Assembly: GCA_900095095.1 (NCBI GenBank)
Contig: FMBT01000356.1
Coordinates: 1 to 64,000 of the forward strand
Length of the DNA stretch: 64,000 nt
Reading direction: 5' to 3'
From: Fragilariopsis cylindrus CCMP1102
Lineage: Eukaryota; Bacillariophyta; Bacillariophyceae; Bacillariales; Bacillariaceae
In this document: positions 46,201 through 59,382 of the stretch, piece by piece
Numbering within the stretch: position 1 is the first letter of the stretch
Layout: each line of letters begins with the position of its first letter
The notes under the pieces: generated by a model
The model's database searches: none
The model's input: the letters and a program-made list of their open reading frames with translations, nothing else
What the model was told of the DNA's origin: nothing
Translations under genes and position numbers: made by a program

Positions 46201-46249
46201 AAACGGTAACAGCGTTTCAGTACCTACTGATGGAAAGCACGTCAATTAG
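43207..46249 (+). CDS. BCCT-family transporter (betaine/carnitine/choline type), five exons
   Basis: Exons are 43207-43600, 43761-44051, 44158-45087, 45204-45405 and 45546-46249, all GT-AG. Phases agree if two bases are missing in exon 3 near 44,275-44,295, where the protein passes from GWMGDL to MTVAGVCTSLG. The product is about 840 residues. Family signs: FSAGVGVGLFFYGVSEPLFH (Gly-rich TM3), WSLVITMYHWGLAAW, FGLPMTIRSTFYPILGD, the signature [26 protein letters not shown] with the aromatic substrate box, SSDSGSLVVDILAS, and VFWALTEGG. It should import quaternary ammonium or sulfonium osmolytes such as glycine betaine or DMSP across the plasma membrane. An extracellular-loop insert lies near 44,870-45,080. 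The N-terminus is soluble and acidic. Confidence 0.9.
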
Positions 46250-47129
46250 TTATGTTAATTATCCACAACTAACTTCATATGGTATAAAATATGAAGGACT
46301 GCAGTTTAAAAATAAATAATATATTATATGTATTCTGTTTTTGAATGATTTTTATGACACCAATTTTGAAACTACTGTCGTGTTGTTATCGAATATCATT
46401 ACTATTACTTCAAAGCATTTAATCGTACAATCTAGTAAAAGCGTTCAGCACAAGTACTGGATGTCATATAACACCGACGTATACGGATACGTTAACGTAG
46501 GAATATTATGTATCGTATCGTCACATGTGTCGTTTTCATTTTCATTCTTCTCTATCTCTGACTCACAGTGCCATAATTGAATATATTTTATCAATCCTTT
46601 GCGTGGATTGAAAAGTGTGATTGATCGAAAAGAAATCACACTTAGCTCTTAATTGTCGAACATTGCGTTAAGTGTGAATTTTGTATCACTTTTATTGACG
46701 ATACCGGTACATACATATACTTGTACTGTGAGAAAGTGTTTTTAACTTTATTTTCGGTTATCACTGTTCACCTTCAACAGCTACATATACATTTTTAATG
46801 AGCTGAGAACCACTACCCACCGATTAGAATACGATGTTGAATTTTCATTTCTCTTGTCACCAGCGACTTCTGCCTACTCGATTTCCCATTATACGCACCT
46901 TGTATTGTACAGTACTATGATAGTATTGCTGTAGCTAGTAGTATAGAAATGGAATATAAGATCTTAATTTTTAGTGTTACGTCTATTACTTATCAGTCGA
47001 GAATTTTGCGTAGTCAATAATGGGTATAGGTGCTTTTTTTAAAATTACAAATAGCGATGTTTCTTTACTATTACACATATATGATATGATATGATATGAT
47101 GAACATGAACGGGAAAGTTGGTTGCATTT
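46250..47129. other. Intergenic stretch with a perfect hairpin and a pentamer microsatellite
   Basis: AAGTGTGATT at 46613-46622 pairs perfectly with AATCACACTT at 46634-46643 around an 11-base loop. A looser AGTGTGAATT copy follows at about 46,671. A GATAT pentamer repeat lies at about 47,080-47,102, just past the end of the next gene. Nothing coding is seen. Confidence 0.6.
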
Positions 47130-48119
47130 TTAAGCGGCCGCAGCAGCAACCTGTGGTCCATTCAACATTGCAATTGCATTAGAAAGGATTTCACCAAAAC
47201 AGTCTAGAAATTCTGATTCACCGTTAGCCGTGAAGAACATAAATATTTGTACCAATTGTTGACTACAGGCTAATGCTGTTTTACTGCATTCCTGGCGTTG
47301 CTCCTTTTTTGGTTGATCTTGACATTGATGTATATTATTATTCTCTTGATGAGGCTGTTGCTGTTGCTGTTGTTGCTCTTGTGACGTGTATTTTTCTTCA
47401 TCTTGTTCTTCTTCTTGCTGGTAAAGTTCCTTGTGGATTTCACCAACATTATTCGTTACAACAATTGCTAGTGATAGGTCGGAACAAAGTATTCCAGAAT
47501 GTGTGAAAACTAAGGATGAATGACAGAGCTGATATAGTCGAAGAGCACTATCCAATATGGAAAGAACTTCTTGGTATTGATGTATTATATCGTCGTTATC
47601 CTGGAAGTCGTTGTTGTTGTACTTGCATCGTTGCTGTTGTTGTACTTGTATTGTCTGTTCTTTGAGATCTAGTGCATGGAGGTGATGGGCTAGACTTAAG
47701 TTGAACAGGACGATAGATATGAGCTTGCAGGTCTGTTTCTCGGTATCATCAATCCTTGAAGAGGAGGAAAAATATTCTGTTATTATTTCATCGTCATCTT
47801 TGTCATCGTCATCGTCGTCGCTGTTGGATACAACAGCAGCAGCAGCTTCTATCGGTGACATGAAGATATATCTTGGGTCGGAATTATTGGTACCTGTTGT
47901 AATGTCGGTAGAAAGTGGTATTAAAGAACGAATATACCGGTAAGAAACTTCCCTTTCTCCTTCAATGCAATTATTCTTCATGATAGCTAAGCATTTCGCT
48001 AAGCGAAACATCGCAGCCTTATTCCTACCAGAACGTAGGAGGGACACTCCATCATTGTTAATTCTAAGGATACAATCTTTCATTGTTAGTGGCGATGATG
48101 ATGATGAAGGAAACGACAT
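47130..48119 (-). CDS. TPR-like unknown protein of a type common in diatoms
   Basis: The protein has 329 residues in one exon. The recognisable part is N-terminal: INNDGVSLLRSGRNKAAMFRLAKCLAIMKNN, a single TPR-like helix pair. Later helices LVSIVLFNLSLAHHLH-like (residues about 130-150), ALRLYQLCHSSL and LAIVVTNNVGEIHKELY give the pattern seen in diatom tetratricopeptide-like proteins of unknown function. Asp and Gln runs fall in loops. No signal peptide or membrane span is present. It ends in a short poly-Ala tail. Confidence 0.65.
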   Translation of the reverse strand: MSFPSSSSSPLTMKDCILRINNDGVSLLRSGRNKAAMFRLAKCLAIMKNNCIEGEREVSYRYIRSLIPLSTDITTGTNNSDPRYIFMSPIEAAAAVVSNSDDDDDDKDDDEIITEYFSSSSRIDDTEKQTCKLISIVLFNLSLAHHLHALDLKEQTIQVQQQQRCKYNNNDFQDNDDIIHQYQEVLSILDSALRLYQLCHSSLVFTHSGILCSDLSLAIVVTNNVGEIHKELYQQEEEQDEEKYTSQEQQQQQQQPHQENNNIHQCQDQPKKEQRQECSKTALACSQQLVQIFMFFTANGESEFLDCFGEILSNAIAMLNGPQVAAAAA

Positions 48120-49593
48120 TGGTGTTGTTGTTTATGGTGGTGGTGATGAATATGAGGATGATAAGGGATTGTGCTTGTTGCTGATAGTTGTGGTACAGAT
48201 CATTGAAGGGTTACAGAAATTGTGAGGGAACAAAACAACGACGTCAAGCAACAAAATTCTCGTTATCCCGGTTCAAAGAAGAACGAAATATGTGATCACG
48301 CGAATACAAATTCGCCTTGTAAGGTCCTCAGTTTTTTAACTTCAAGTCTCATAAGTGCAAATAGGAGGTTGTGTTGATCATGGGCCGTTACCGTAACGGC
48401 ACATGATTAACACATTTTAAGAAATTCAACTATCAGGTACAAGTCGTAGTGTTGTCAAATGGTTCTGACAGTTGTTTTCGATTTTTTAAATATCACGTTA
48501 ATTAAAAGAGAGGCGAAGAACATTGACCGAAGAATAAATTGAAGTTGTTCATCGTGTTCTTCTATTTTTGTATCATGATTCATTATTCAATTAACAAAAA
48601 ATAATTTTTTGATCGTATTATTTTTGTTTATAGAATCATCGCGGCACTCATTTCATGATCAAGTTCAATCCTATTTTTATGCGAACTACGACTTGTACCG
48701 TAGGAAACTTTTATCCATTGCACTACTAAAATTAAAAGAAGCATCGATTTGTTTGATATTTACATTGTAGTTCGTGTACACTTGCGGGAGTGGATGTGGT
48801 TGAACCTTGAAGCAGTGCGTTAAGTACATTGTAATTGCATATATTATCATAATGACAACTTGCATCATATCATTATTGTTGTACCAGTCCAGTCCAGTCC
48901 AATCCTTTTATTTTGCTTCAAAAGAATGGAAGTAATTCCAGTATATATTTTTTAGGAATGGAGGCAGTTCCATTCAATATGATATAAATTTGTTTCCACA
49001 AATATGAGTGCAGAAGAATTCTACATTTCCAACTGCCTCTACTACAGTTCCAGTCCCTGCTCCAGCACCAGCTCTAGCTTCTCCTTCCTTCTGGTTCTGG
49101 AGGAAATACTGCTGTTCATGTCTCTCCTATGCTGCAATGCAACCTGGTTATCATGATACTCTTGTGAATCCTGGTGAACCTTGTTTAAAACCTTAGATCT
49201 CATGTATCGTGGTTGGACAGATGATAGACGGTGACGAGAGTCCTCATATCAAAACATTAATCATTCATGGTGATAGTTTCTGTAATTTCCTAAACGTCTT
49301 GGTCCTGAGACTAAGTAGCAGTTTAACTCATGAATAGCATGTAATCGTACTGCTTACTTTCATGTACACATTGAAGTTTAGTATGTACAATAATATACTC
49401 TTTATAAACTGTATGTATTAATACAAATATATTTAGGAAATTTTTCTAGTAGAAATATTCAATACAATCATATTGTTATATACCAGGTGTATTTTGGATC
49501 ATCTGGCTAGATCATTATTGCTACTGTAGTTGACATCAAATAAATAATATGACACCCACATTTGCGTTTTAAACATTTTTTCCAGGGAAAATT
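48120..49593. other. Longest gene-free gap on the right half
   Basis: It is AT-rich, with a CCAGT tandem near 48,885-48,900. A short frame at 49,008-49,196 encodes a Pro/Ala-rich start and a few Cys but has no features that make it a convincing gene. No RNA gene is recognised. Confidence 0.5.
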
Positions 49594-51549
49594 CTATACC
49601 AGTGCAAGTGCCTCAAAGACAATAGAAACAGCAACTGCACCTGGATCGGGAGTCCCAGCAAGAGTTTCTTCTGACAAGTAGTTAGATCGTCCTGCCAACG
49701 CTGCTTTCATACTAGCTGTACCATCTGCTCCCCATTTAGCTTTGCTGGATGCTTCGGAAAGAGAATTTGTTTCCATCAGGATCTTTGCTGCAGGACAAAG
49801 CGCATCTAGCATTGTACGCGAGCCTGCTGTAGCACCACCATACAGACTAATTGCATCTACACCGGCTTGAAAGGCTTGACTCATTTCTACCATACCGATG
49901 CTATCGCAACGCGATAACGTCGAGGACATCTTACGAAACATCAATTCTAATAAGACACCTGAAGTACCTCCCATAGAGTCTGACACGGCATCTGCTATAC
50001 TGGCAAACATAGTTACAGGATGGTCAGTAGGAATACTACCACTCTTGATACGATCTTCAACCTCCATCGCTCCTCGTTTCATGGTAATACCACAATCTCC
50101 ATCCCCAACGATTGTATCATATTCTGTTAGTTTAGCTTCCTCTTCACTCAAGCTTTTAGTTGCTCGTAAAGTTAAGGTCTTTGCCGATTCGCTAAATGCT
50201 GACAACGTAACGGGTGGTAATGATACCGTCGGTTTTGTATTGTCATCGACGATAACTTCGGGACGGTCCGTACTCGAAAGTCGCCGACTTTCAATTTCAT
50301 CCGCTTTCCAAACATCGCAAGCACTCCATGCGGGAGCATCACATGGTGCATCTAATAATGTTATTAATTCGTTGCTTGAACATGTCAGGTTGAGAATCGT
50401 TACAGATGCACCATGCATATCAAAAGATGTCATATAGCTACCGACCAACAGTCGTGTTACTTTGCATCCAAATGTTGTATCGTCTTCTAGGTACTTAACA
50501 CATGCATTAGCTAAAATGGACATTTCAAAATTACTCGTTCCACCTAAATTATTCACCAAAACACATAGTGAATCGCCCTTGTCAAATAGAGGAACGATAT
50601 TATTAGTATTATCAGTTCGTCCATAGTTCCGAATTGTATCAATCATTTCTTTTGCCATTTCAGTAGCTGTTAACATCGGGATTGCCTTAATCCAGCCTCA
50701 CCGTGGATACCTAATCCGATTTCAATTGTCTTGTCATCTAATCTTTGATTGACAAATTCACTGCCTGGTATTGTTACACTATCAAGCGCGATACCTAACG
50801 TTCCAATTTTTGCATTAACTTCATCAACTAATGAAACAATTTCATTTAGACCTTTACCAGCCACAGATGCAGCACCAGCAATTTTATGAACAAGGACACA
50901 ACCAGCAACGCCGCGTGCACCAGTAATACCTTTCGTACGTTCTAATGCACAATCATCTTTGAGATTATTTTTTTTTTAAATCATCAGATACGATATGATA
51001 AAAGGAAAAGAATGTTAGGAAAAATCAGAAGTGAATGAATTGAAAACGCAAAATCGACTAATAGCTACTATGTAGAATCGAAAAATATCGAAATCAACTT
51101 ACCTGCAACTACTACCAGTTGACAATTAATCCCTTCCTGATTGGCTTTTTCACATGCCATACCAAAATTTAAACGATCACCTGTATAATTCTTAACGACG
51201 AGTAAAATACCAGTAGTGATAATAGCGTCCTTATTAAGAGTAACAGCAGCTGCACGTATACCAGCTAAGATACTGGACACACTGGGTGATGCAAAAATAT
51301 TACCACAAATAGCACCGGATAACATCCCATGACCAATCCATCCAGCATGACTTGGTTCGTGACCACTACCACCACCTGATAGCAGTTGAACAACATTCCC
51401 CTTACATGGCGGTATTGATGTTAACACAACATGATGATTTCTCAGTTTTTGTAATCGATTCGGATATTGTAATAATAATCCAGAAATAAATTCATCCACC
51501 GACTTTGTTGGATCATTCAAAATTTGTTTCGGTTTCCTACTGCTACTAT

Positions 51550-51580
<31 letters not shown>

Positions 51581-51610
51581 GTTATTCTTGCTATTATTGG
51601 AGGACGTCAT
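49594..51610 (-). CDS. ATP-dependent dihydroxyacetone kinase (DhaK-DhaL), two exons, one base short
   Basis: Exon 1 is 51610-51103 and exon 2 is 50956-49594, with a 146-base phase-1 intron. The product is 623 residues when one missing base near 50,685-50,690 is allowed for (GEAGL continues as KAIPMLTATEMAK in the next frame). The DhaK half has QLLSGGGSGHEPSHAGWIG and the substrate-binding nucleophile His in IGLGIHGEAG. The DhaL half has YDTIVGDGDCGITMKRGA, with Asp residues for Mg-ATP, and GGTSGVLLELMF and GGATAGSRTMLDAL. It phosphorylates dihydroxyacetone (and often glyceraldehyde) to the triose phosphate, linking glycerol use to glycolysis. A Ser-rich N-terminus from AGT repeats precedes the fold. 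No presequence is evident. Confidence 0.92.
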
Positions 51611-52021
51611 ACTTGTTATACTGAGGCTGGTTATGCTGTGGCAGTCAGTTTGTATTACTCTTTCTTCGTATGCTCACTTTATTGTCAATTGTGTACCTGT
51701 AAATGTATCCAAGATTTGAGTAAGATCCAAGACCCATTCAGTCCCGAATTTAGCACGTTTCGAACGAACGACGAACACCGACGTCTCTGATGTTTCAGAT
51801 TGACGATGTTCATCATTGTTGCGTTGTTGTTGTCGTCATCGTTGTTCTTTGAGATAGAGTTGATGTGAAGATAACAAAGAAAAGAAAAAGTCTAAAGGTA
51901 GATAGGTGTGACTGGGTTTGGAGAGGAGATTGAGACGAAGAAAACATACTTTGTCGCATGCTAGCTAACATTTAAACAAGGCATTCAACAAGAACTGTAA
52001 TTTAAAAAAGTAAGATATAAG
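51611..52021. promoter_or_regulatory. Divergent gap shared by DAK and ASCC3
   Basis: There are 411 bases between the two start codons, so the promoters are adjacent or shared. I recognise no defined element. Confidence 0.4.
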
Positions 52022-52242
52022 ATGGAAGCGATATTGAAACGATACGATGACGAACGGCGCCAATCAACGGCGAAAGCTACAGCTAAAGCTGCGACGACGA
52101 TGACTTCGAAGAACAAAACAAAAAGGAACAACAACGATGCTGACATTTCGGTGGCCTTGGAACAGCTGGTACGTGCCCTTCGTGATGTCTTAACTTCTTT
52201 GGAAGGTAATGATGGTGAAACTAAGACGTCGGATGAGTATGG

Positions 52243-52273
<31 letters not shown>

Positions 52274-55200
52274 ACTACTAATAATAATGATGGTATAGAT
52301 GCACAGTGGCTTATTCAATTACTCCGTCCTGTTGCGACCGATGAGGAACATTTATCATTGATGGTACGTCTTGTTTGGGAGGCTGCTACTCAATCACAAG
52401 ACCAGCAACAACAAGAGGAGGCTCTTTTTACCGCTCTTGGTGCATCCGAGGAGGCTATGGCAGCTTTATTTACGATCGTTCCAAATGCAATTGAAATTCG
52501 TAAAAATATTACGTTAGATTCATTACGGGAAGCTGGTATTGTTACTGATGACAACCATACAAATAGCAGCAGCAACAATAATAATTATAATACGTACGAG
52601 GATCCAGTAGAAATAGAACGACAAAGGTTACGACAGGATGCATACGAGGCTGCACAGATTGCTGCAATTGCTCAAGCGGAAGCTGATGCTGTGACAGGGG
52701 TAGGAGCATCTGCACATGCGACGCATTCCGTGACACGATCAAGTGAACAGGTTTTGATAAAGGCAGCACGTAAAGCACAAAAACGTGCCAATCAAACCTT
52801 CCAAAAAGCAAAAGCAGCAGGAGCTGTTATTGATGAAAATGATTTATATCATTATGGTGGTACCGGTGATGGATTGACAATGGGCGATGGCGGATTAATG
52901 AATCGTTCTGAAGATGACTTACGTGCGATGCAAGCGTCACTAGCACCAGAGGGGTCACGAATACTATCCAATGAACCAACATTACCTAGTGGTACACTAC
53001 GAGAATATAATGATGTGATTGGGTATGAAAAGGTTATTATACCTGCACCACGATTAGATCCAGATAGTCTTCATGAACGGTTACGATTGGATGAAATCTT
53101 CGTAAATGAAAATGAAATAGATTGTGCTCGAGCATTTAAGGGAACAGATAGTTTAAATCCGATGCAATCGGCTGTGTTTGAAACAGCATTTCGTCGACGG
53201 GAAAATTTGTTAGTGTGCGCACCAACAGGAGCAGGGAAAACAAATGTTGCTATGACAGCGGTAACAGCACATTTTCGTGATGTGGGATTACTCGGTGGTG
53301 GGAATGAAGGTGATGGGGGTGGTGTATTAGAAACAGGTCGAAAGGTTGTATACATCGCTCCGATGAAGGCACTTGCGCAGGAAGTTGTGGAGAAATTCTC
53401 ATCAAAGCTTAAACCATTAGGATTGATCGTACGAGAATTGACAGGAGATATGCAATTAACACGAGCTGAGGCTCAAGCAGCCAACGTTATCGTAACAACA
53501 CCAGAAAAGTGGGATGGTAAGTAGATATATTATATATATATAAATCATGAACAACAACAATCAATTGAAAAATGAATATTCTGCAATTTTCACAGTACCT
53601 CCCTATTTTTTACTCACTACTATATATTTATTTTTGGTATAAAACGTAAATGAAAATGCAGTTGTTACACGTAAGTCTGGTGCAGATGAAAACTCACTCG
53701 GGAATCAATGTGGATTACTTATCATTGATGAGGTCCATCTCTTAGCCGATGATCGAGGTGCTGTTATCGAATCGGTTGTAGCGAGATTGCATCGGCTTGT
53801 AGAAAGTAGACAAAGGCAACTGCGGATTGTTGGCTTATCTGCCACCTTGCCAAACTATAAAGATGTAGCGGAATTTTTACAGGTTCCCGAACGTGGTTTA
53901 TTCTATTTCGGCCCCGAACATCGACCAGTTCCTCTACAACAAACCTTTGTGGGTGTGACTGGAAACATCAAAGACCGGTTCCTTATAGAAAATAAAATGA
54001 ACGACGTTTGCTACGATATCGTTAAGGATTCATTGGCTCGGGGATATCAAGTTATGGTCTTTGTTCATTCTCGAAAGGGTACTGGTGATACGGCAACTGC
54101 ATTGGCCTCACGAGCGACCGCTGCTGGTGAATTGGATCGTTACTTTATAACACAAGGGAAAGATGGCGGACCAGGTGATGCATACAAACGCTACACTGAT
54201 CGGATCAAAAAATCACGTAATAGAGAAGTTTCCAATCATTTTTATAATGGCATGGGTATCCGTGAGTACTACTTACATTACAATGCGTTGCGTGTACTCT
54301 GTGCTGAAATAATAGTAATTTTTCTGCCATTTATTGTCTCAAATAAACAAATGATATTGACATGTGTCGCTGATCTATTTTTTTGAACTTTTTCTTTCTA
54401 TCATATTTTCCTCAATAGATCACGCCGGTATGTTGAGAGGGGATCGAAAATTAACAGAAACAATGTTCGCTGATGGTGCGATTAAGGTGCTATGCTGTAC
54501 TGCAACACTTGCATGGGGGGTTAACTTACCAGCTCATACTGTCGTTGTTAAGGGTACTGACATTTACAATCCCGAGAAGGGGAAAATGGTCGATTTGTCA
54601 ATCCTTGATGTGCAACAAATTTTTGGTCGAGCTGGACGACCACAATACGATACATCAGGAGAGGCCAATCTTATTACTAATCACCAGGCGCTCAATCGGT
54701 ATCTTGACAAGCTAGTTCGAGCCGTTCCAATCGAGTCTTCCTTTGTCAAACAGCTAGCTGATCACTTAAATGCTGAAATTGTTGGTGGAACGGTAACCAA
54801 TCTCCAGGTAAGTATTGTTTAAAGCAATATCTTGGAAAAAAATGCATTGTATCATACCATTTACTAATACGAAATGTTGCCTTCTAATTATAGGAAGCTG
54901 CGACTTGGCTGAGTTATACCTACATGTACGTACGGATGCTCAAGAATCCACTTGCGTATGGTATCAGTGCCGACCAAAAAGCTGACGACCCTTCTCTACG
55001 TGGTCGGTTGCTTGAATTAGTACGAGATGCCGCAACAACGTTATCACAGGAAAAAATGGTTTCCTTTGATCCGCGATCTGGAAACCTTTCAATGACAACT
55101 TTAGGACGAGTTGCGGCTCATTTCTATATTCAAGCAGAAAGCGTTGCAAGTTTCAATGACGCCATGGAGATTTCTCCGTTTCCCCAATGATATCGACGTA

Positions 55201-58200
55201 TTGCATATGGTATGTACGGCTAATGAATTCGAAAATTTACGTGTACGCCAGGAGGAGCAAAAGGAGTTGGACGATTTACAAGCCAAGTGTCCTCTTGCAT
55301 TGGGTGGTCCCGTCAATGATTCGGCGACTAAAGCTTTTGTCTTGATGCAGGGATACATTTCTAGACAGCGACCCAAGGGATTTACTCTCATTTCTGATAC
55401 CAATTACATTGCTTCTAATGGCGGTCGTGTTGCTAGGGCTATATTCGAAATGTGTCTCCACGACAATAAGGCCGGTACTGCACTCAAATTGCTTCGTTTA
55501 GCAAAGAGTATCGACAATCAATTTTGGTGGTTTCAGACACCACTACGTCACTTTGAGGGTGAGATTGGAGTAAATATAATCAAGGCGATCGAAAGTCGTC
55601 ATCACACTGGGAAAGGATCGGGTGGATATGATTCCCTATCATCAACTCTTGAATTACTTGAAATGATGCCTGATGAGGTCGGTCAAATATGTAGAGCCAA
55701 GAAAGCAATAGGGTCAAAAATCCAGCGATTTATAGGCATGATTCCGAAACCCATAATTTCGTGCAATGTACAACCTGTTACTAATAGTGTCCTAAGGTTC
55801 CAGATCGAATTAACTCCTGACTTTGAATGGAACGGTCGATGGCATGGTGGAGCAGGTAAGCTTATTGTCTTTTTCTGACGTTCAACTTCCTTACTTCCAT
55901 AAATTTAATTCTGACCTTGCTTGTAACTTCCTTTTTTCAGTCTTCTTTTGGCTCTGGATAGAAGATGCGCACAATGAACGTATCTATCATCAAGAGCAGG
56001 TTATGTTTACGAAAAAGTCTTATCCGGACTCAGTGAATCTTGAGATGTTTATTCCAACCTTCACAAATTCTACGCAATATCTACTGCGCATAGTTTCCGA
56101 CTCCTGGGTTGGGGTTGAATTGATACATCCCATCTCGTTAGAGCATACACGGATGCCGGAGCAGGTTGTAACAAATACAGACTTGATGGATCTTACGCCA
56201 TTACCAACAACCGCACTGCAAAGTGAGAAATATGAACAGCTATTCTCACGCATTGAAACCTTCAATCCCGTACAAACTCAATTATTTCATGTACTCTACC
56301 ATACTGATGCCCCTGTTCTATTGGGAGCTCCAACGGGGAGCGGCAAAACTGTTGTAGGGGAATTAGCTATATTGCGTATGAAGCGAATTCATCGAGATGG
56401 GATATGCGTATACATCGCCCCACTCAAGTCTTTAGCTCGCGAAAGACTTAAGGAATGGAGCAAACGCTTCGGAGGTCCACCTATGCACTGGAAGGTTCTT
56501 GAGCTATCAGGTGACACTCGCCATGATCGAAAAGCTTTGGAAAGTGCCGATATCTTGGTATGTACTCCAGAAAAATGGGACTTGATCTCACGAGGTTGGC
56601 GACAAACTTCCAACGGAAAATCAACTTCAGGCGACAACAACAAAAGATCTTTTGTGAAACGTGTTCGCTTGCTAGTGATTGACGAGATTCATCTCCTTGG
56701 AGAAGAAAGAGGGGCTGTTCTTGAAGCTATAGTAAGTCGTACTAGATTCATTTCCCGGTCACTGCAACAAAACCAAGATCCGAATCGTTCTGTTGATAAT
56801 CCAGAGATGGTTCGTATTGTGGGACTATCCACTGCTGTCGCTAATCCTTTAGATTTGGCCGATTGGATAGGAATAGATACGACCGGAACTCAACTGACAG
56901 CTCGACAAGGTCTATATAATTTCCGACCATCGATTCGTCCTGTCCCGACAACTGTCCATGTACAAGGATATCCAGGAAAGCACTAGTAAGTTGCTACCTT
57001 AGTCACAAGTACATTTGATGATTGTCTTTATTTCTTTTCCAAAACAACTCACACCACTTCCTTTATAATACTTCAGTTGTCCTCGTATGGCGACAATGAA
57101 CAAACCATGCTACGCAGCTATTAAGCAGCACTCTCCTGATAGACCTTCACTTATATTTGTTGCATCAAGACGTCAAACTAGGTTGACTGCATTTGATCTG
57201 ATTAGTTTTGCCGCCCGTGATGAAGACCCCAAGGTATTTTTAGGTTGCGACGACTCATACATCGAGGCAGTATCTACATCTATTCAAGATGAGGCACTGA
57301 GACACACGATTGTATTTGGGATCGGTTTACATCATGCGGGTTTATCTAGTGGGGATCGAGATATCGTGGAACGGCTATACTTGAGCGGAGAGATCCGAGT
57401 TTTAGTGGCTACGGCTACTCTCGCATGGGGTGTGAATCTCCCAGCACGGCTTGTCATTGTAAAAGGTACAGAATATTTCGATGGAAAATTAATGCGATAC
57501 GTAGATTATCCTTTAACAGACGTCCTTCAGATGATTGGTAGGGCAGGTAGACCTGGCTTTGATACAGAGGGTACGGCCGTTGTGCTTGTTGAAACATCCA
57601 AAAAGAACTTTTACAAGAAATTTCTCTACACGCCTTTCCCCGTCGAATCTTGCTTGCGTGGTCGTATTTGCGAAAATCTGAATGCAGAAATCGCTTCCGG
57701 AACATTGAACTCGACAATGGACGCTGTAGGCTACCTCATATGGACTTTTTTTGCTCGAAGAGTTAAGGCCAACCCTTCGTATTATGGAGCAAAAAGTAGC
57801 TCCCCAGAGCATGTTGAAGAATTTCTTTCATCAGTGGCTACTGAGACTCTGAACAAGCTGAAAGAAGAAGGATGTATAGAAATAGATGAAAATGACGATG
57901 TACATGCATCTTTATTAGGAAAGGCCACATCTGAATTTTACCTGAATCACAGAACTGCGAAGCAAATGCAGTTTGGTTTGAGGCAGTGTGCGAAGATAAT
58001 TGTATTGGAAAAACCGTCCATTGACAAAGAAACAGAAGGCAAGCTCAACAAGAAGCTGATACTTCACCCATTGTTGCGTTCGAGTCGATTGGAAGAGGTG
58101 TCGATCGCTTGGCTCTTATATACACTCTGCTGTACCCATGAATTTGATGAGTTACCAGTTCGTCACAACGAAGATTTGTTGAACGAAGAATTGAGCGAGT

Positions 58201-59090
58201 CTGTCATGTGGGGCGCCGATTGTTCGGCAGTCATGTCTACAGATGGAAGATCAGGCTACATTGATTCAGAAGTATATGGCGATTCGCATACTAAGGGTTT
58301 TCTTTTGGTCCAAGCCTATCTAGAAAGAGCAAAATTACCAATCAGTGATTATATCAATGACTCGAAAACGGTTATGGACAATGTGCCACGGCTTTTAGCG
58401 GCAATGCAGTTCGTTGCTTCACAAGAGGAAAGCAGGGATGGCTCGTTTGATGTATTGTGCCAGCTAGTTCGAACGAAACAACTTATCTCTAATAGATCCA
58501 CTCTAAAAATGAATCCATGTACACAGCTAGCAGGAGTGAACGAGTCCGCATTCGATGCCTTGATGAACAAATTAAATACCCCAAAGAAAAACCAAAGTCA
58601 TGCCGACAAAAGTAAAGAATATTATACGCTTTGGAAACTTCGACAATTTTCTCGTAACAATGTTGCCGAGGCCATTAAGAAATGTCGCAAGGGAACCTTC
58701 AAGATGGCCCTTCACAAGACATTGGAGTCGTTGTATACTATGCCGTTAATCACCGTGAAAGAAGGCAAAATATACCACGAAATCGATAAGACGACTGGAA
58801 GAAGTATGGGTACATTGAAACTATCTCTACAAGTAGAACGAGAAGAATCACGTAGGGATAATTTCACCACGCTAACTTTGGTGCTAGGAAGTTTTGAACA
58901 CCAAAAACTATTGGCCTGTTCAGACCTGCCGATTTCAAAGAATGGAAGCTGGACGATTCAAAAGCAACTACAATTTGACTGGAAAACAGCGAACGTAGAT
59001 GGTGGTGAAGACGGAGGTCGAGTTGTCCTTCGCTTGCTTTTGGACTCGGTTCGAGGATTAGATTCAGAGATTATTCTTGCATTGAATTAA
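52022..59090 (+). CDS. ASCC3: ASCC3/Slh1-type double-cassette Ski2-like RNA helicase, six exons
   Basis: Exons are 52022-53516, 53662-54261, 54419-54807, 54894-55855, 55941-56985 and 57077-59090, all GT-AG. Phases agree if one extra G at 55166-55167 is discounted (FNDAM continues as [15 protein letters not shown]). The product is 2,167 residues, near the human length. Cassette 1: [69 protein letters not shown], then a Sec63 region. Cassette 2: [87 protein letters not shown], then a second Sec63 region. Both helicase centres look intact. The second cassette matches ASCC3 rather than Brr2. ASCC3 splits collided ribosomes in the quality-control trigger complex and unwinds DNA for alkylation repair in animals. 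Asn and Gln runs occur in the N-terminal region. Confidence 0.95.
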
Positions 59091-59382
59091 GAACATGAAT
59101 TGTGCAATGACTTATACTAAGAATGTGACGGATTGTATAATTCGGTAAAAGTGAGAAACTGATATTCTACATTACTTCCAACGCGTCGTTCCTGCATTTT
59201 TTGAATAGATTAGATATATTCGAATTGTAGATTGTGACAGATTCCAACAAATAATGAACCCTCGAAGCATTTTTTATAAAAAATATCCGAATCTAACGAT
59301 AGAATAATCTTTGAAAATTCTATTCTAAGCGATCGACTGTTTGCATTTAGTACGGGTAGAAGCTACTGATGCCCTATTTCTA
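59091..59382. other. Convergent gap after ASCC3
   Basis: ASCC3 and the isomerase-like gene converge on about 290 AT-rich bases. No gene is seen. Confidence 0.5.

Noticed and set aside
49008-49196. A 62-residue Pro/Ala-rich frame
   Set aside because: Too short, no conserved pattern and no clear promoter or splice partner.
52022-59090. Brr2 (spliceosomal) identity for the double helicase
   Set aside because: The second cassette keeps DEIH and full ATPase motifs and reads like ASCC3 ([27 protein letters not shown]), whereas the Brr2 second cassette is degenerate.
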